Positions 33,165 to 40,552 of a stretch of DNA of 40,567 bases are shown here, piece after piece. Made by a program: the position numbers and the translations under genes. Every line of letters starts with the position of its first letter. Within the stretch, counting starts at the first letter, position 1. This stretch comes from an uncultured Bacilli bacterium (GTDB lineage: Bacteria; Bacillota_I; Bacilli_A; RF39; UBA660), in NCBI GenBank assembly GCA_910587775.1, contig CAJUNF010000009.1, positions 1-40,567 on the forward strand. Reading direction: 5' to 3'. A model generated the notes under the pieces. It made no database searches. It was not told the origin of the DNA and worked only from the letters and a program-made list of their open reading frames with translations.

Positions 33165-33791
33165 TTAATTTAATTTGTCGTATTCATTAATCTCTAAATC
33201 GTAAATTTTATTTTCTTTGGCATATTTTATTAATAAGTGGGCTTCATAGGTTGCAAGACTTCTACCTGAATTCCATGAATTATCAGATAAAAACCAATTT
33301 TCTTTATCTGAAAAGCCATCTTTTGAAGATAGTAGTGTTACTAAAATATTTGGATAATTCTTTTTTAAGATAGCATAACATCTTTTTAAATGAAATTCAC
33401 TAGTAATAATAGAGATATGTTTAATATCATTTGGTAATAATTTCATAGCATTTTCAATGTTTTCGAAAGTATTATTTGAAGCATCTTCTATTAAAATGTC
33501 TTGTTCTTTTACACCCAAAGATAATGCTAACGCTTTCATTTTTGATGCTTCTGATAATAAAGAGTTATCCTGATTACTTACACCATTTATACCACCTGTA
33601 AACACCATTTTTTTAATTCTTCCATTTTGATATGCTTCGTATGCTTTATTTACTCGTTGCTTCCATAACATTTGATTCCCAAAAACCAAAGCATATTCTG
33701 AATTTTTTTGATTATCACTTATATCAGAATATACTATTGCGTCTATTTTCTGATCGTTTAAATTATCATCTTTTATTTTAGTTAACTTCAT
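33165..33791 (-). CDS. DUF218 (YdcF/SanA-like) protein
   Basis: A 208-residue cytoplasmic-looking DUF218 protein. It has DAIVYSDIS at the first strand, the family turn VFTGGINGVSNQ, SEASKMKALALSLGV, EDASNNTFENIENA, and ITSEFHLKRC. YdcF binds S-adenosylmethionine and others of the family act in envelope functions; the exact role is unknown. It has no signal peptide, unlike SanA/ElyC. It lies 26 bases after the glycosylase gene and 14 before the Nudix gene in the same operon. Confidence 0.82.
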   Translation of the reverse strand: MKLTKIKDDNLNDQKIDAIVYSDISDNQKNSEYALVFGNQMLWKQRVNKAYEAYQNGRIKKMVFTGGINGVSNQDNSLLSEASKMKALALSLGVKEQDILIEDASNNTFENIENAMKLLPNDIKHISIITSEFHLKRCYAILKKNYPNILVTLLSSKDGFSDKENWFLSDNSWNSGRSLATYEAHLLIKYAKENKIYDLEINEYDKLN

Positions 33792-33817
33792 TTTAATCTT
33801 ACCCTTCTATGATTACT

Positions 33818-34396
33818 TTATAGTAGTTCTTTCATTTTTTCAAAAATTGGAACGTTATTTTTATAGCTTTTGGGAGAAATAGGACTAGGATGATATATCG
33901 GTAATATTTTATATCCGTTAACTTCATATATATTGCCAACTACATCTGCAAACTTATTAAATTTAAAATTAAGTAAATTTCTAGTTGGAAATTCTCCTAA
34001 GGTGATAATTAACTTAGGATTAAGTATCTTTAATTGTTCTAACATTATATTCTTACAATTACTAGAACAAGTCTTTAAATTTTTTCTTTCAAGTGGATAA
34101 CACTTAACTGATTCTAAAAAAGTTGTTTCAAAAATATCTCTATCAATGATATCAAATAGTTTTTGCAATACTATGCCACTAGGTAATACCTTACCATTTA
34201 TATCACGCCATAGTTTATGACTTTTTCTCCATCCATTATTGGCAGGTGCTTCTCCAATTAAAACTATATCGTTATCACTCCCAAGAAATACAGTTGCATC
34301 ATTAGGAAATTTATCAACCAATTTATCACAAGATTTGCATAAATATACTTTTTCATCTATCTGTTTTAATAATTTTAAAATATTATCTTGATTTAT
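33818..34396 (-). CDS. Uracil-DNA glycosylase-family protein, apparent ATA start
   Basis: The family-4/5-like uracil-DNA glycosylase motifs are IVLIGEAPANNGW (motif A), LITLGEFPTRNLL and the late HPSPISPKS. A CKSCDK pair near the start resembles the N-terminal Cys of Fe-S glycosylases. Coding similarity extends 25 codons upstream of the first possible TTG (34321), through NQDNILKLLKQIDEKVYLCK, to an ATA at 34396 placed 6 bases after GGTG, exactly where an ATG is expected. No ATG, GTG or in-frame TTG lies in between. The gene is therefore 192 codons with ATA as (weak) start or a recently lost ATG. Removes uracil from DNA. Confidence 0.75.
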   Translation of the reverse strand: MNQDNILKLLKQIDEKVYLCKSCDKLVDKFPNDATVFLGSDNDIVLIGEAPANNGWRKSHKLWRDINGKVLPSGIVLQKLFDIIDRDIFETTFLESVKCYPLERKNLKTCSSNCKNIMLEQLKILNPKLIITLGEFPTRNLLNFKFNKFADVVGNIYEVNGYKILPIYHPSPISPKSYKNNVPIFEKMKELL

Positions 34397-34414
34397 AGTA
34401 ACACCACATTTCTA

Positions 34415-34451
34415 AGAAAAAACCCAGTTTTCTTTTTAGAAATACCAGGTT
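34415..34451 (-). terminator. Long hairpin terminator or attenuator ahead of the glycosylase operon
   Basis: A 13-14-bp stem (34421-34433 with 34438-34451, a few G-U or mismatched pairs) followed by six or more T on the minus strand. It ends only about 18 bases before the glycosylase start, so it terminates tRNA-His transcription or attenuates the operon. Confidence 0.7.
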
Positions 34452-34465
34452 CTTTTTGTATGTTC

Positions 34466-34481
34466 AAAAACCAAAAGGTTT
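34466..34481 (-). terminator. Small hairpin after tRNA-His
   Basis: AAACC/GGTTT stem with a 4-base loop and five T on the minus strand, 14 bases after tRNA-His. Weak but well placed as the first of two tandem stops. Confidence 0.45.
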
Positions 34482-34494
34482 GATTTTACATATA

Positions 34495-34571
34495 TGGGGC
34501 GAAATATGGGGATCGAACCCATGCATACCGGAGCCACAATCCGGCGTGTTAACCACTTCACCAATTCCGCC
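34495..34571 (-). tRNA. tRNA-His (GTG)
   Basis: The anticodon stem CCGGA/TCCGG encloses TTGTGGC, giving GTG. Acceptor 34499-34505 pairs with 34564-34570, with G-1 at 34571 pairing C73 as required for tRNA-His. CCA is encoded. Confidence 0.95.
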
Positions 34572-34582
34572 ATGACATGGAT

Positions 34583-34611
34583 ATCTTAACAAATAATTGA
34601 TTAAATTGCAA
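34583..34611 (-). promoter_or_regulatory. Promoter of tRNA-His
   Basis: On the minus strand TTGCAA (34606-34611) and TAAGAT (34583-34588) are separated by 17 bases, 12 bases before the tRNA. It interleaves with the plus-strand promoter at 34597..34625. Confidence 0.55.
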
Positions 34612-34625
34612 GAGTATCCTATAAT
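34597..34625 (+). promoter_or_regulatory. Promoter of the small membrane protein
   Basis: TTGATT (34597-34602) and TATAAT (34620-34625) with a 17-base spacer, 24 bases before ATG 34650. It overlaps the tRNA-His promoter on the other strand, so the two may compete. Confidence 0.65.
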
Positions 34626-34649
34626 TATTTTAGTAAGGATTGTGGTAAT

Positions 34650-34856
34650 ATGTTACTTATCTTATTTGGAGAGAGTTTAAAATTTACTATTCAAGATTTT
34701 ATATATTCACTAAAAGAATTTTTCCAAAATATTTGGGATTCCATCTATTCTTTTTTGGCACAATATTTTACTGATGCTATGATTTATCTTTTTGTTGGTG
34801 CTATTTTACTTGCTATTATTCTCGTCCTTATTCTAAAAATAATTAATCATAAATAA
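34650..34856 (+). CDS. Small single-pass membrane protein
   Basis: A 68-residue protein with an amphipathic aromatic-rich N-terminal half (FTIQDFIYSLKEFFQNIWDS) and one C-terminal membrane segment (IYLFVGAILLAIILVLILKI). I do not recognise it. A good promoter, ribosome site (TGTGGTAAT) and a terminator straight after it support that it is a real gene. The layout resembles small membrane-active peptides such as toxins of type I systems, but no antisense RNA is evident. Confidence 0.65.
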   Translation: MLLILFGESLKFTIQDFIYSLKEFFQNIWDSIYSFLAQYFTDAMIYLFVGAILLAIILVLILKIINHK

Positions 34857-34882
34857 AGATTCTGTAAAAAGAATCTTTTTTA
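34855..34882 (+). terminator. Intrinsic terminator after the small membrane protein
   Basis: An 8-bp stem AAAGATTC/GAATCTTT with an 8-base loop followed by T on the plus strand. It overlaps the end of the convergent deacetylase gene. Confidence 0.8.
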
Positions 34883-36307
34883 ATTGTTTATACGATGATG
34901 AATATTAACAGAATCCATAGTTAACTCTCTAAAATGATATCCATTTGCTAAACCATATTGAATGATTGTTTCTACTGCATCTACACTATAACCTTTTATA
35001 TCATGTTGTAGCACTACATAATGATTTTGATTTCCTAATCCTTTTATTACGTTTGATGCTACTGTAGTAGAATTTCTAGCCTTTCCAGCATCGTCACTAT
35101 CTAAATTCCAATCAAAATATCGAAATCCTTTTGATTCTATCAAGGAAGTTAGTCTTGACATAATTCCTTGATTAAATTTACTAATTGTATTAGAACTTCC
35201 TCCTGGAAAACGTATAATTTTAGATTCGTAACCAGTAATATCTTTTACTTTCTTTTGAATTTGATATAAATCATTTAAGTATGCTTCTTCACTTTGATAA
35301 ATTGTTTTATAATCGTGTGTAAATGTATGTAATCCAATAGTATGACCATCTTCATAAGCACGTTTGATTAAATGATCATATCCTTTTGTAAGTCCTTGAT
35401 TTGTTACAAAAAAAGTAGCTTTGACATTATATTTTTTTAAAATATCAAGTAATTTTTCTGTATAGATGCTTGGTCCATCATCAAATGTTAAATAAATATT
35501 CTTACCAGTTGGCCCAACGTATTTTTTTTCTTCTACTACGTTTACGATACGTTCTAATTGCGATACATTTCCGCTACTATCTTCTACCTTGTAGAAAATA
35601 CGATATTCTCCTACTTCTTTTGTATTTATCTCTCCACTTATTTTTATATTGTTTGTGATATCTCCATCACAATTATCTATAGCAGTTGCCCCTAATTCTT
35701 GATATTCTGAGTTTAATTTGACATATAAATATTTTTCCCCATTTAATTTTAAATTTGGTAATTCATAATCTTCAATACTTGCAGGTACTTTTTTTATAAC
35801 TTTATTTCCTGCAATATCTGAAACTTCAAAAGCAACCTCGTCTTTTTCAATACTAAATTTTATTCGATCGGTTATATCTCCGTCCAAATTATCAATAGCT
35901 TTTTTTTCAATATTATCAGAAATTTTTCCACTTGGACAAACTTGTAATTTTTGATTAGCTATTTCTAAAGATGGTGGTGTTGTATCTATTATGTCAATCT
36001 CCTGTGAAATTTCTTTTTCTATATTTTTATAAGTCAATTTATATTTAATTTGGTAGTTTCCTGGCTTATTTGTATCAATTATTTCACTTATCATTTTAAA
36101 TTGTGCTTTTTGGCATTTAAAAATATTGCCATAGCATACATCAAATTCTTTTAATAAAAATTGAGTTCCCGCTTCGATTTCAATTTGTTCTTTAAAATAT
36201 TTTAAATGAAAATTATTTACAAATAGAAATGATGCGGCAATGATTAAAATAATAGGAATAAAAAATATAATTAAATTTTTCTTTTTAAATTGACACATTT
36301 TATTCAC
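34880..36307 (-). CDS. Membrane-anchored polysaccharide (peptidoglycan) deacetylase with Ig-like repeats
   Basis: A 475-residue protein with an N-terminal membrane segment (about 10-30), three tandem beta-sandwich repeats of the DUF5011/bacterial Ig type (each with IDNxDGDITxxI or similar and an AGN/SGN turn, about 35-265), and a C-terminal NodB deacetylase domain. NodB motifs are LTFDDGPS, HTFTHD (H-x3-H zinc site), RFPGGSSN, FDWNLDSDD and VVLQHD. It removes acetyl groups from cell-wall or surface glycans, typically protecting against lysozyme. AGGTGAATAAA precedes the ATG. Confidence 0.9.
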   Translation of the reverse strand: MNKMCQFKKKNLIIFFIPIILIIAASFLFVNNFHLKYFKEQIEIEAGTQFLLKEFDVCYGNIFKCQKAQFKMISEIIDTNKPGNYQIKYKLTYKNIEKEISQEIDIIDTTPPSLEIANQKLQVCPSGKISDNIEKKAIDNLDGDITDRIKFSIEKDEVAFEVSDIAGNKVIKKVPASIEDYELPNLKLNGEKYLYVKLNSEYQELGATAIDNCDGDITNNIKISGEINTKEVGEYRIFYKVEDSSGNVSQLERIVNVVEEKKYVGPTGKNIYLTFDDGPSIYTEKLLDILKKYNVKATFFVTNQGLTKGYDHLIKRAYEDGHTIGLHTFTHDYKTIYQSEEAYLNDLYQIQKKVKDITGYESKIIRFPGGSSNTISKFNQGIMSRLTSLIESKGFRYFDWNLDSDDAGKARNSTTVASNVIKGLGNQNHYVVLQHDIKGYSVDAVETIIQYGLANGYHFRELTMDSVNIHHRINN

Positions 36308-36335
36308 CTTACTATTTCATTTTAAAACAAAGATG

Positions 36336-36366
36336 AAAAAAGAACAATCTCTTTATTGTTCTTTTT
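36336..36366 (-). terminator. Intrinsic terminator after the dehydrogenase gene
   Basis: A perfect 12-bp stem (36337-36348 with 36355-36366) with a 6-base loop. It overlaps the stop codon at 36353 and is followed by T on the minus strand. Confidence 0.85.
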
Positions 36367-37438
36367 CGACATATTCATTTAAATTTTTTACACGGTATTT
36401 AGGTTCTGGAAAACGGCTTGTGGGTATAAATCCACTTGGAGCATTTAAAACATCTGGAATACGATTTACAATGTCTGCACAAGTAAGTTCTGAAGTTTTA
36501 GGGCGATTTACAACAATAGTAGTGTCTGGTTCTCCGTAAATCGTCCATTCATTTTTATCACATTCTTCTTCCGTGTAAATTTTACCAATACATTCAGCTT
36601 CGATTTCAATTTGTTCTTTTGTATTTGCAGTTACTATAGCACTCATTCCTCTTACCATATCTTTTGGTACTGTCATATCAAGTGTATTTGATTGTAGGTC
36701 CTCTGTAGCAATAATTGGTATACATTTTTGATCCATGTCTGTTATAGTAAGTCCTAATTTATCTGCAATCCATCCAACAACATTCCACATGTAACTAGCC
36801 ATAAATTCTCTATTTTGAATTAATTTTTCTCGTTGTTCTTTTGAAATATTATCAAGAGATGCAATCTCATTTTCAAATCTCTCTTTGGTAAATCCTGCTC
36901 CATGAGCATCTGCAAGTGCTATTCCATAATCTTCTACATTATAACTTGAAGATCCTTTTATCTTTGTAATCTTATGAGTAGAAGAAGCAATGGATGAAAT
37001 TAGATTTCCCCAAAAAATATCTTGATAACCAGCACCTGTAATTGTACAATTTGTAGCTTTTGCTATACGATTGATTTCTTCATGAAGTGTAGGATTTGAA
37101 TTTTCACTATAAAACGCTTCTTCACAAGTAGTAATAACATTTATTCCACATTTTGCACAAATTCGTAATGTTTCATTTAAATCGTTTAATGTACTCATTG
37201 TAGTAATTATAGCAATATCTGGTTTTAGCTTTGTTAATAATTTTTCTAAATCTTTATGATCTTCAATTTTAATTCCTTTATCATCACATTTTATAATACA
37301 ACCAATATCTTTTCCAATAACTTTTGGATTAGAGTCTACTGCTCCAACAATTTCACAATTTTTTTCAAGGGCATATTGTAAAATGAATTTGCTCATTTTT
37401 CCACAACCAATTTGAAATAATCTAATTTTTCTTTCCAT
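36353..37438 (-). CDS. 2,4-diaminopentanoate dehydrogenase-like oxidoreductase
   Basis: A 361-residue protein with an N-terminal Rossmann fold of the dihydrodipicolinate-reductase type (IRLFQIGCGKMSKFILQYAL, then VGAVDSNP) and a C-terminal domain like the 2,4-diaminopentanoate dehydrogenase (Ord) family: GAGYQDIFW, NVEDYG, and NAPSGFIPTSRFPEPKYR. In ornithine fermentation that enzyme deaminates 2,4-diaminopentanoate with NAD(P). No other ornithine-fermentation gene is nearby, so its real substrate is open. It follows the AAA ATPase gene by 12 bases. Confidence 0.75.
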   Translation of the reverse strand: MERKIRLFQIGCGKMSKFILQYALEKNCEIVGAVDSNPKVIGKDIGCIIKCDDKGIKIEDHKDLEKLLTKLKPDIAIITTMSTLNDLNETLRICAKCGINVITTCEEAFYSENSNPTLHEEINRIAKATNCTITGAGYQDIFWGNLISSIASSTHKITKIKGSSSYNVEDYGIALADAHGAGFTKERFENEIASLDNISKEQREKLIQNREFMASYMWNVVGWIADKLGLTITDMDQKCIPIIATEDLQSNTLDMTVPKDMVRGMSAIVTANTKEQIEIEAECIGKIYTEEECDKNEWTIYGEPDTTIVVNRPKTSELTCADIVNRIPDVLNAPSGFIPTSRFPEPKYRVKNLNEYVEKEQ

Positions 37439-37450
37439 AAAATCCTCTTT

Positions 37451-38380
37451 CTATTCTACTTCTTCTAAATTTACATTTTCTTCTGTTATGAGATCTGCAA
37501 ATAAAATTTTAAAACGTTCTATTTCTTTTTTCTTAACATCTTCGTAAACATTTTTTGCGTTACAGATAGCTTTATATATGTGTTTTATTTTAACAACACT
37601 TGAATCTTCATAAAGTGCATAAGTAAATGCATTTGCAAGAATTGTTAAACAAATATCTGGATATCTACTTGCTACTTCATAAACTCTTTTATATTCATCT
37701 GTCATTTCTACTATAAAAGCCATAATTTTTTCTTTAATAAAATCTGAGTAATCTAATTTTACTCCAATTTGAGCCTCTAATTTAGGATAAGTACCCATTA
37801 ATATTTTTACTGTATTTTCTTTATTTGTTTCCATGACATCAATTTTCTGAAATCTTCTTAGGAAGGCACGATCTCGTAATATGTAAGTTTCATATTCTTC
37901 TGTTGTTGTTGCACCAATCATTTTGATAGTTCCACGGTCTAATCCTGCTTTTAACATGTTTGCAAAGTCAATTCCGCCATTTTCACTTGTATTTTTATTT
38001 ACTAAAACATGCGTTTCATCAATAAATAAAATAGTTTTTTCTTTACTATTTAATTCCTTTACTAATAAATCGATACGATTCTCTTTTTGTCCTTCGCTTA
38101 TTGTAGTACCTAGTAAACTAGTAATATTAATTTTTACAATTTCCCAATCTTTTAATGCAATTGGAACTTTGTTTTGTTTAATTCTATAAGCTAAGCCTTC
38201 AACAATTGCGGTTTTACCTATACCAGGTTTACCAACTAAAAGCGCACTTTTTTCTGGTGTTAATAACGTTAATATACACTGTTTAATTTCTTCTTCTCTT
38301 GCGATAGCTGGATCTGTTAAATAGGTTTTATTTGTTAATATTTCTCCATATCGCTCAATCATACTTATTTTTTCATCCAT
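37451..38380 (-). CDS. Solo ClpA/B D1-like AAA ATPase
   Basis: A 309-residue protein that is essentially one AAA+ module of the Clp/Hsp100 D1 type. Walker A GKPGIGKT, pore-region TTISEGQKE in place of the usual YRGxFE, Walker B ILFIDETH, sensor GATTTEEY, and arginine-finger DRAFLRRFQ, followed by a helical lid. It lacks the N-domain, middle domain and second AAA module of ClpB or ClpC. It may remodel a specific partner; the co-transcribed dehydrogenase is the only close candidate. GAGGG precedes the ATG. Confidence 0.8.
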   Translation of the reverse strand: MDEKISMIERYGEILTNKTYLTDPAIAREEEIKQCILTLLTPEKSALLVGKPGIGKTAIVEGLAYRIKQNKVPIALKDWEIVKINITSLLGTTISEGQKENRIDLLVKELNSKEKTILFIDETHVLVNKNTSENGGIDFANMLKAGLDRGTIKMIGATTTEEYETYILRDRAFLRRFQKIDVMETNKENTVKILMGTYPKLEAQIGVKLDYSDFIKEKIMAFIVEMTDEYKRVYEVASRYPDICLTILANAFTYALYEDSSVVKIKHIYKAICNAKNVYEDVKKKEIERFKILFADLITEENVNLEEVE

Positions 38381-38434
38381 ATTTTTACCCTCTTATTTAT
38401 TTTACCACAAAAATTCTATTTATGTATTATCATG

Positions 38435-38465
38435 AAAAAAAAGATCTATCATAGATTAGATCTTT
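38435..38465 (-). terminator. Intrinsic terminator of the padR-HAAS operon
   Basis: A 9-bp stem AAAGATCTA/TAGATCTTT with an 8-base loop and a T-tail on the minus strand, overlapping the stop of the HAAS protein gene. Confidence 0.88.
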
Positions 38466-39915
38466 ACCAATTTTCTTCTTTTTTATTTATTATATTTTCA
38501 CAATAGTCATATAATTCAGACTCTGTATCTTCTTCTATTAATATACTTTTACAAAAATGATATCGATTATTTTCATATTTGGTTTGATTTTTATATTTTT
38601 GATAATTTTCTTTTAGTTTTTCAATATTTTTACTGCTTGTATAAACTGTAATTTTAGGTGATAAATCATAATTATATAATTTGTGATCTTTTAAGTTTTC
38701 AATTATTTCATCTATCATTTTTAAATTCCAATTATGGTTTGTAAAGCTATAATTAACATAGATTCCATTATCATTTATTTTTATATTTGGTTTTATTTTG
38801 TAATAATCTTTAAAGTAAATATATTCAAATTTAATTTCTGATGTTAAATTATCATCTACTTCGAAATTTACAAAATGATGAATAAAATAGTCTTCACTCA
38901 TAGATATTGTTTCAGTTACAATTTCTTTTTGATAAAATTGTGGTGTTTCATTGATAAATTCTATTGATGCAATTTCTAGTGATGAAGCGCTAAAACTAAT
39001 TCCTAGTAAGACGAAACAAGATAAAAAGGAAATTAGAAGAAAATTCAAATTATTTTTTTTATTGGTTATAAAATTAAATAAAATGATAAAAGTAAGTATT
39101 CCTAAAATTAAAAGCATTAATATAGCAAGATATATTCCATAATATATTACTCCTCTTATTAAGAAGTAAACACAGACTCCAAGACATGTTGCTAATCCAA
39201 GAATATAGCACCCTACTCCAAAAAGAATCCAAAAGGCAATAAATTTGATAAACCAAATACACATAGTTGTTAATAAATCAATAATTCCTTTTTTTTGTCT
39301 TTCTTCAATTACTTTATCATCTTTTTTTACAGACTTTTTTTCTTTTGGTTTTGTCATATCTTTTTGTTCTTCTATCACCAAATCATTTAAATATCTTTTT
39401 TCAAATATTTTGGCAAATAAAACAACTGCAGAGATTAAATATATTAGTTCTAATAAAAACTTCCAGATACGGAATAAGCCCATTCCTAGTTGATTTTGGA
39501 AAATACTAAACATATCAAAGCCAATATTTTCTAAAAAATAAAATGGAATCCTACAACAACTTATAATTAATAAAATAATTCCTAATTCTATTATAATTCT
39601 TAATACTTCTTTACCACTTTTATTTGAAAATAATTTTATAAATCGTTCCATCCATAAAAGAAATGTATCAGCAATTGTATTTAAAATATTTTTTTCTTTT
39701 GTTGGTCGTTCAACATTAATTTTATATGCTTTTAATAATTCTCTTGCTAATTCGTCTAAATCACCAAAATCTTTAATTGCTTCTTCTTCTGTTGCTCCAT
39801 TTTCGATTTTCTCATTTATATATCCCATATATTCTTCAATGATATCGTTAATTTCACTTGTTTCTAATAAGTTTAGTTTTTCTCTTAATTTTTTTTCAAA
39901 CTCTTCTTTATTCAT
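38464..39915 (-). CDS. HAAS/DUF1700 multi-pass membrane protein
   Basis: A 483-residue protein beginning with a HAAS (DUF1700-like) domain (FEKKLREKLN ... DIIEEYMGYI ... GATEEEAIKDFGDLDELARELL, residues 1-65). About five hydrophobic segments follow (near 103-123, 150-170, 217-240, 242-282 and 290-310), with a charged cytoplasmic loop between 180 and 210 and a soluble C-terminal domain of about 165 residues. Such proteins are nearly always paired with a PadR repressor, as here, and are thought to act in envelope stress signalling. The start abuts the padR stop. Confidence 0.85.
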   Translation of the reverse strand: MNKEEFEKKLREKLNLLETSEINDIIEEYMGYINEKIENGATEEEAIKDFGDLDELARELLKAYKINVERPTKEKNILNTIADTFLLWMERFIKLFSNKSGKEVLRIIIELGIILLIISCCRIPFYFLENIGFDMFSIFQNQLGMGLFRIWKFLLELIYLISAVVLFAKIFEKRYLNDLVIEEQKDMTKPKEKKSVKKDDKVIEERQKKGIIDLLTTMCIWFIKFIAFWILFGVGCYILGLATCLGVCVYFLIRGVIYYGIYLAILMLLILGILTFIILFNFITNKKNNLNFLLISFLSCFVLLGISFSASSLEIASIEFINETPQFYQKEIVTETISMSEDYFIHHFVNFEVDDNLTSEIKFEYIYFKDYYKIKPNIKINDNGIYVNYSFTNHNWNLKMIDEIIENLKDHKLYNYDLSPKITVYTSSKNIEKLKENYQKYKNQTKYENNRYHFCKSILIEEDTESELYDYCENIINKKEENW

Positions 39916-40230
39916 TTATTTCACTCCTTTTATAAAGTCATTTACACTATTTGAAAATGATAACCATTCTTTTAATAGTTCTTTACAATGTTTTTTACCA
40001 CTGACGGTTATATGATAATATTTTCTTACAGGCCCCTCTTTTGATTCTTCTAAATATGTTTCAAAATATCCTTCATTCGTTAATCGTTTTAAGATAGGAT
40101 AAATTGTTCCTTCATTTACATCGACTATATTTCTCACTTCTTCTACTAATTCATATCCATAACGATCTTTACTTTCAACAATTACTAATACAAGTAGTTC
40201 TAAAACACCTTTTTTGAACTGAGTATTCAT
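39916..40230 (-). CDS. PadR-family transcription regulator
   Basis: A 104-residue winged-helix PadR protein with the signature RYGYELVEEV, VDVNEGTIYPILKRL (recognition helix) and the wing GPVRKYYHIT. It is a small PadR-s2 type with a short C-terminal helix for dimer formation. It likely represses its own operon through the inverted repeat at 40265..40283. The following HAAS protein is probably the target or partner. Start ATG has AAGGGGCGG upstream. Confidence 0.92.
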   Translation of the reverse strand: MNTQFKKGVLELLVLVIVESKDRYGYELVEEVRNIVDVNEGTIYPILKRLTNEGYFETYLEESKEGPVRKYYHITVSGKKHCKELLKEWLSFSNSVNDFIKGVK

Positions 40231-40251
40231 AAACCGCCCCTTTCTGTCATT

Positions 40252-40283
40252 ATCATATTATAACTACTTGGTATTGTCAAGTA
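40252..40283 (-). promoter_or_regulatory. padR promoter with overlapping operator palindrome
   Basis: On the minus strand TTGACA (40275-40280) and TATGAT (40252-40257) are separated by 17 bases. A 6-bp inverted repeat TACTTG-N7-CAAGTA (40265-40283) covers the -35 box and spacer, the expected place for PadR to block polymerase. Confidence 0.7.
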
Positions 40284-40296
40284 CTAAATAATATGT

Positions 40297-40323
40297 AAAA
40301 AAGATAGTTTTTATACTATCTTT
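40297..40323 (-). terminator. Minus-strand terminator upstream of padR
   Basis: An 8-bp stem AAAGATAG/CTATCTTT with an 8-base loop and six T on the minus strand. It would end a transcript coming from beyond the right edge. Between it and the window end (40324-40567) no convincing gene is seen. Confidence 0.7.
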
Positions 40324-40484
40324 ATGACATCCTTACTAATTTTTTTGAAGATTTGTGTTTGGATGAGTTTAATAATAAATGAGTGTAGAGCTCGTAAGGA
40401 TGACCAAGAAATCACTTGGCACGATATACTATAATCATTTTTATTTGATTTCACAAGGGTGTCTTTTTGTAATATTTTGTCAAA

Positions 40485-40508
40485 AGAAAAAAGTCTTTTA
40501 TAGACTTT
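40485..40508 (-). terminator. Possible terminator near the right edge
   Basis: A 7-bp stem AAAGTCT/AGACTTT with a 5-base loop followed by T on the minus strand. It may end a minus-strand gene lying outside the window. Confidence 0.5.
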
Positions 40509-40525
40509 ATTCTCAGAGTGTAGAC

Positions 40526-40552
40526 AAACCCATAGATTTTTTCTATGGGTTT
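40526..40552. terminator. 11-bp hairpin near the right edge
   Basis: A perfect 11-bp stem AAACCCATAGA/TCTATGGGTTT with a 5-base loop. T-tails are short on both strands, so it could be a weak terminator or another structured element. Confidence 0.4.

Noticed and set aside
20640..34396. Recoding of stop codons as an explanation of the interrupted frames
   Set aside because: The interruptions use both TAA and TGA, while TAA, TAG and TGA all end other genes here and Trp is coded by TGG; a single reassigned codon cannot explain them.
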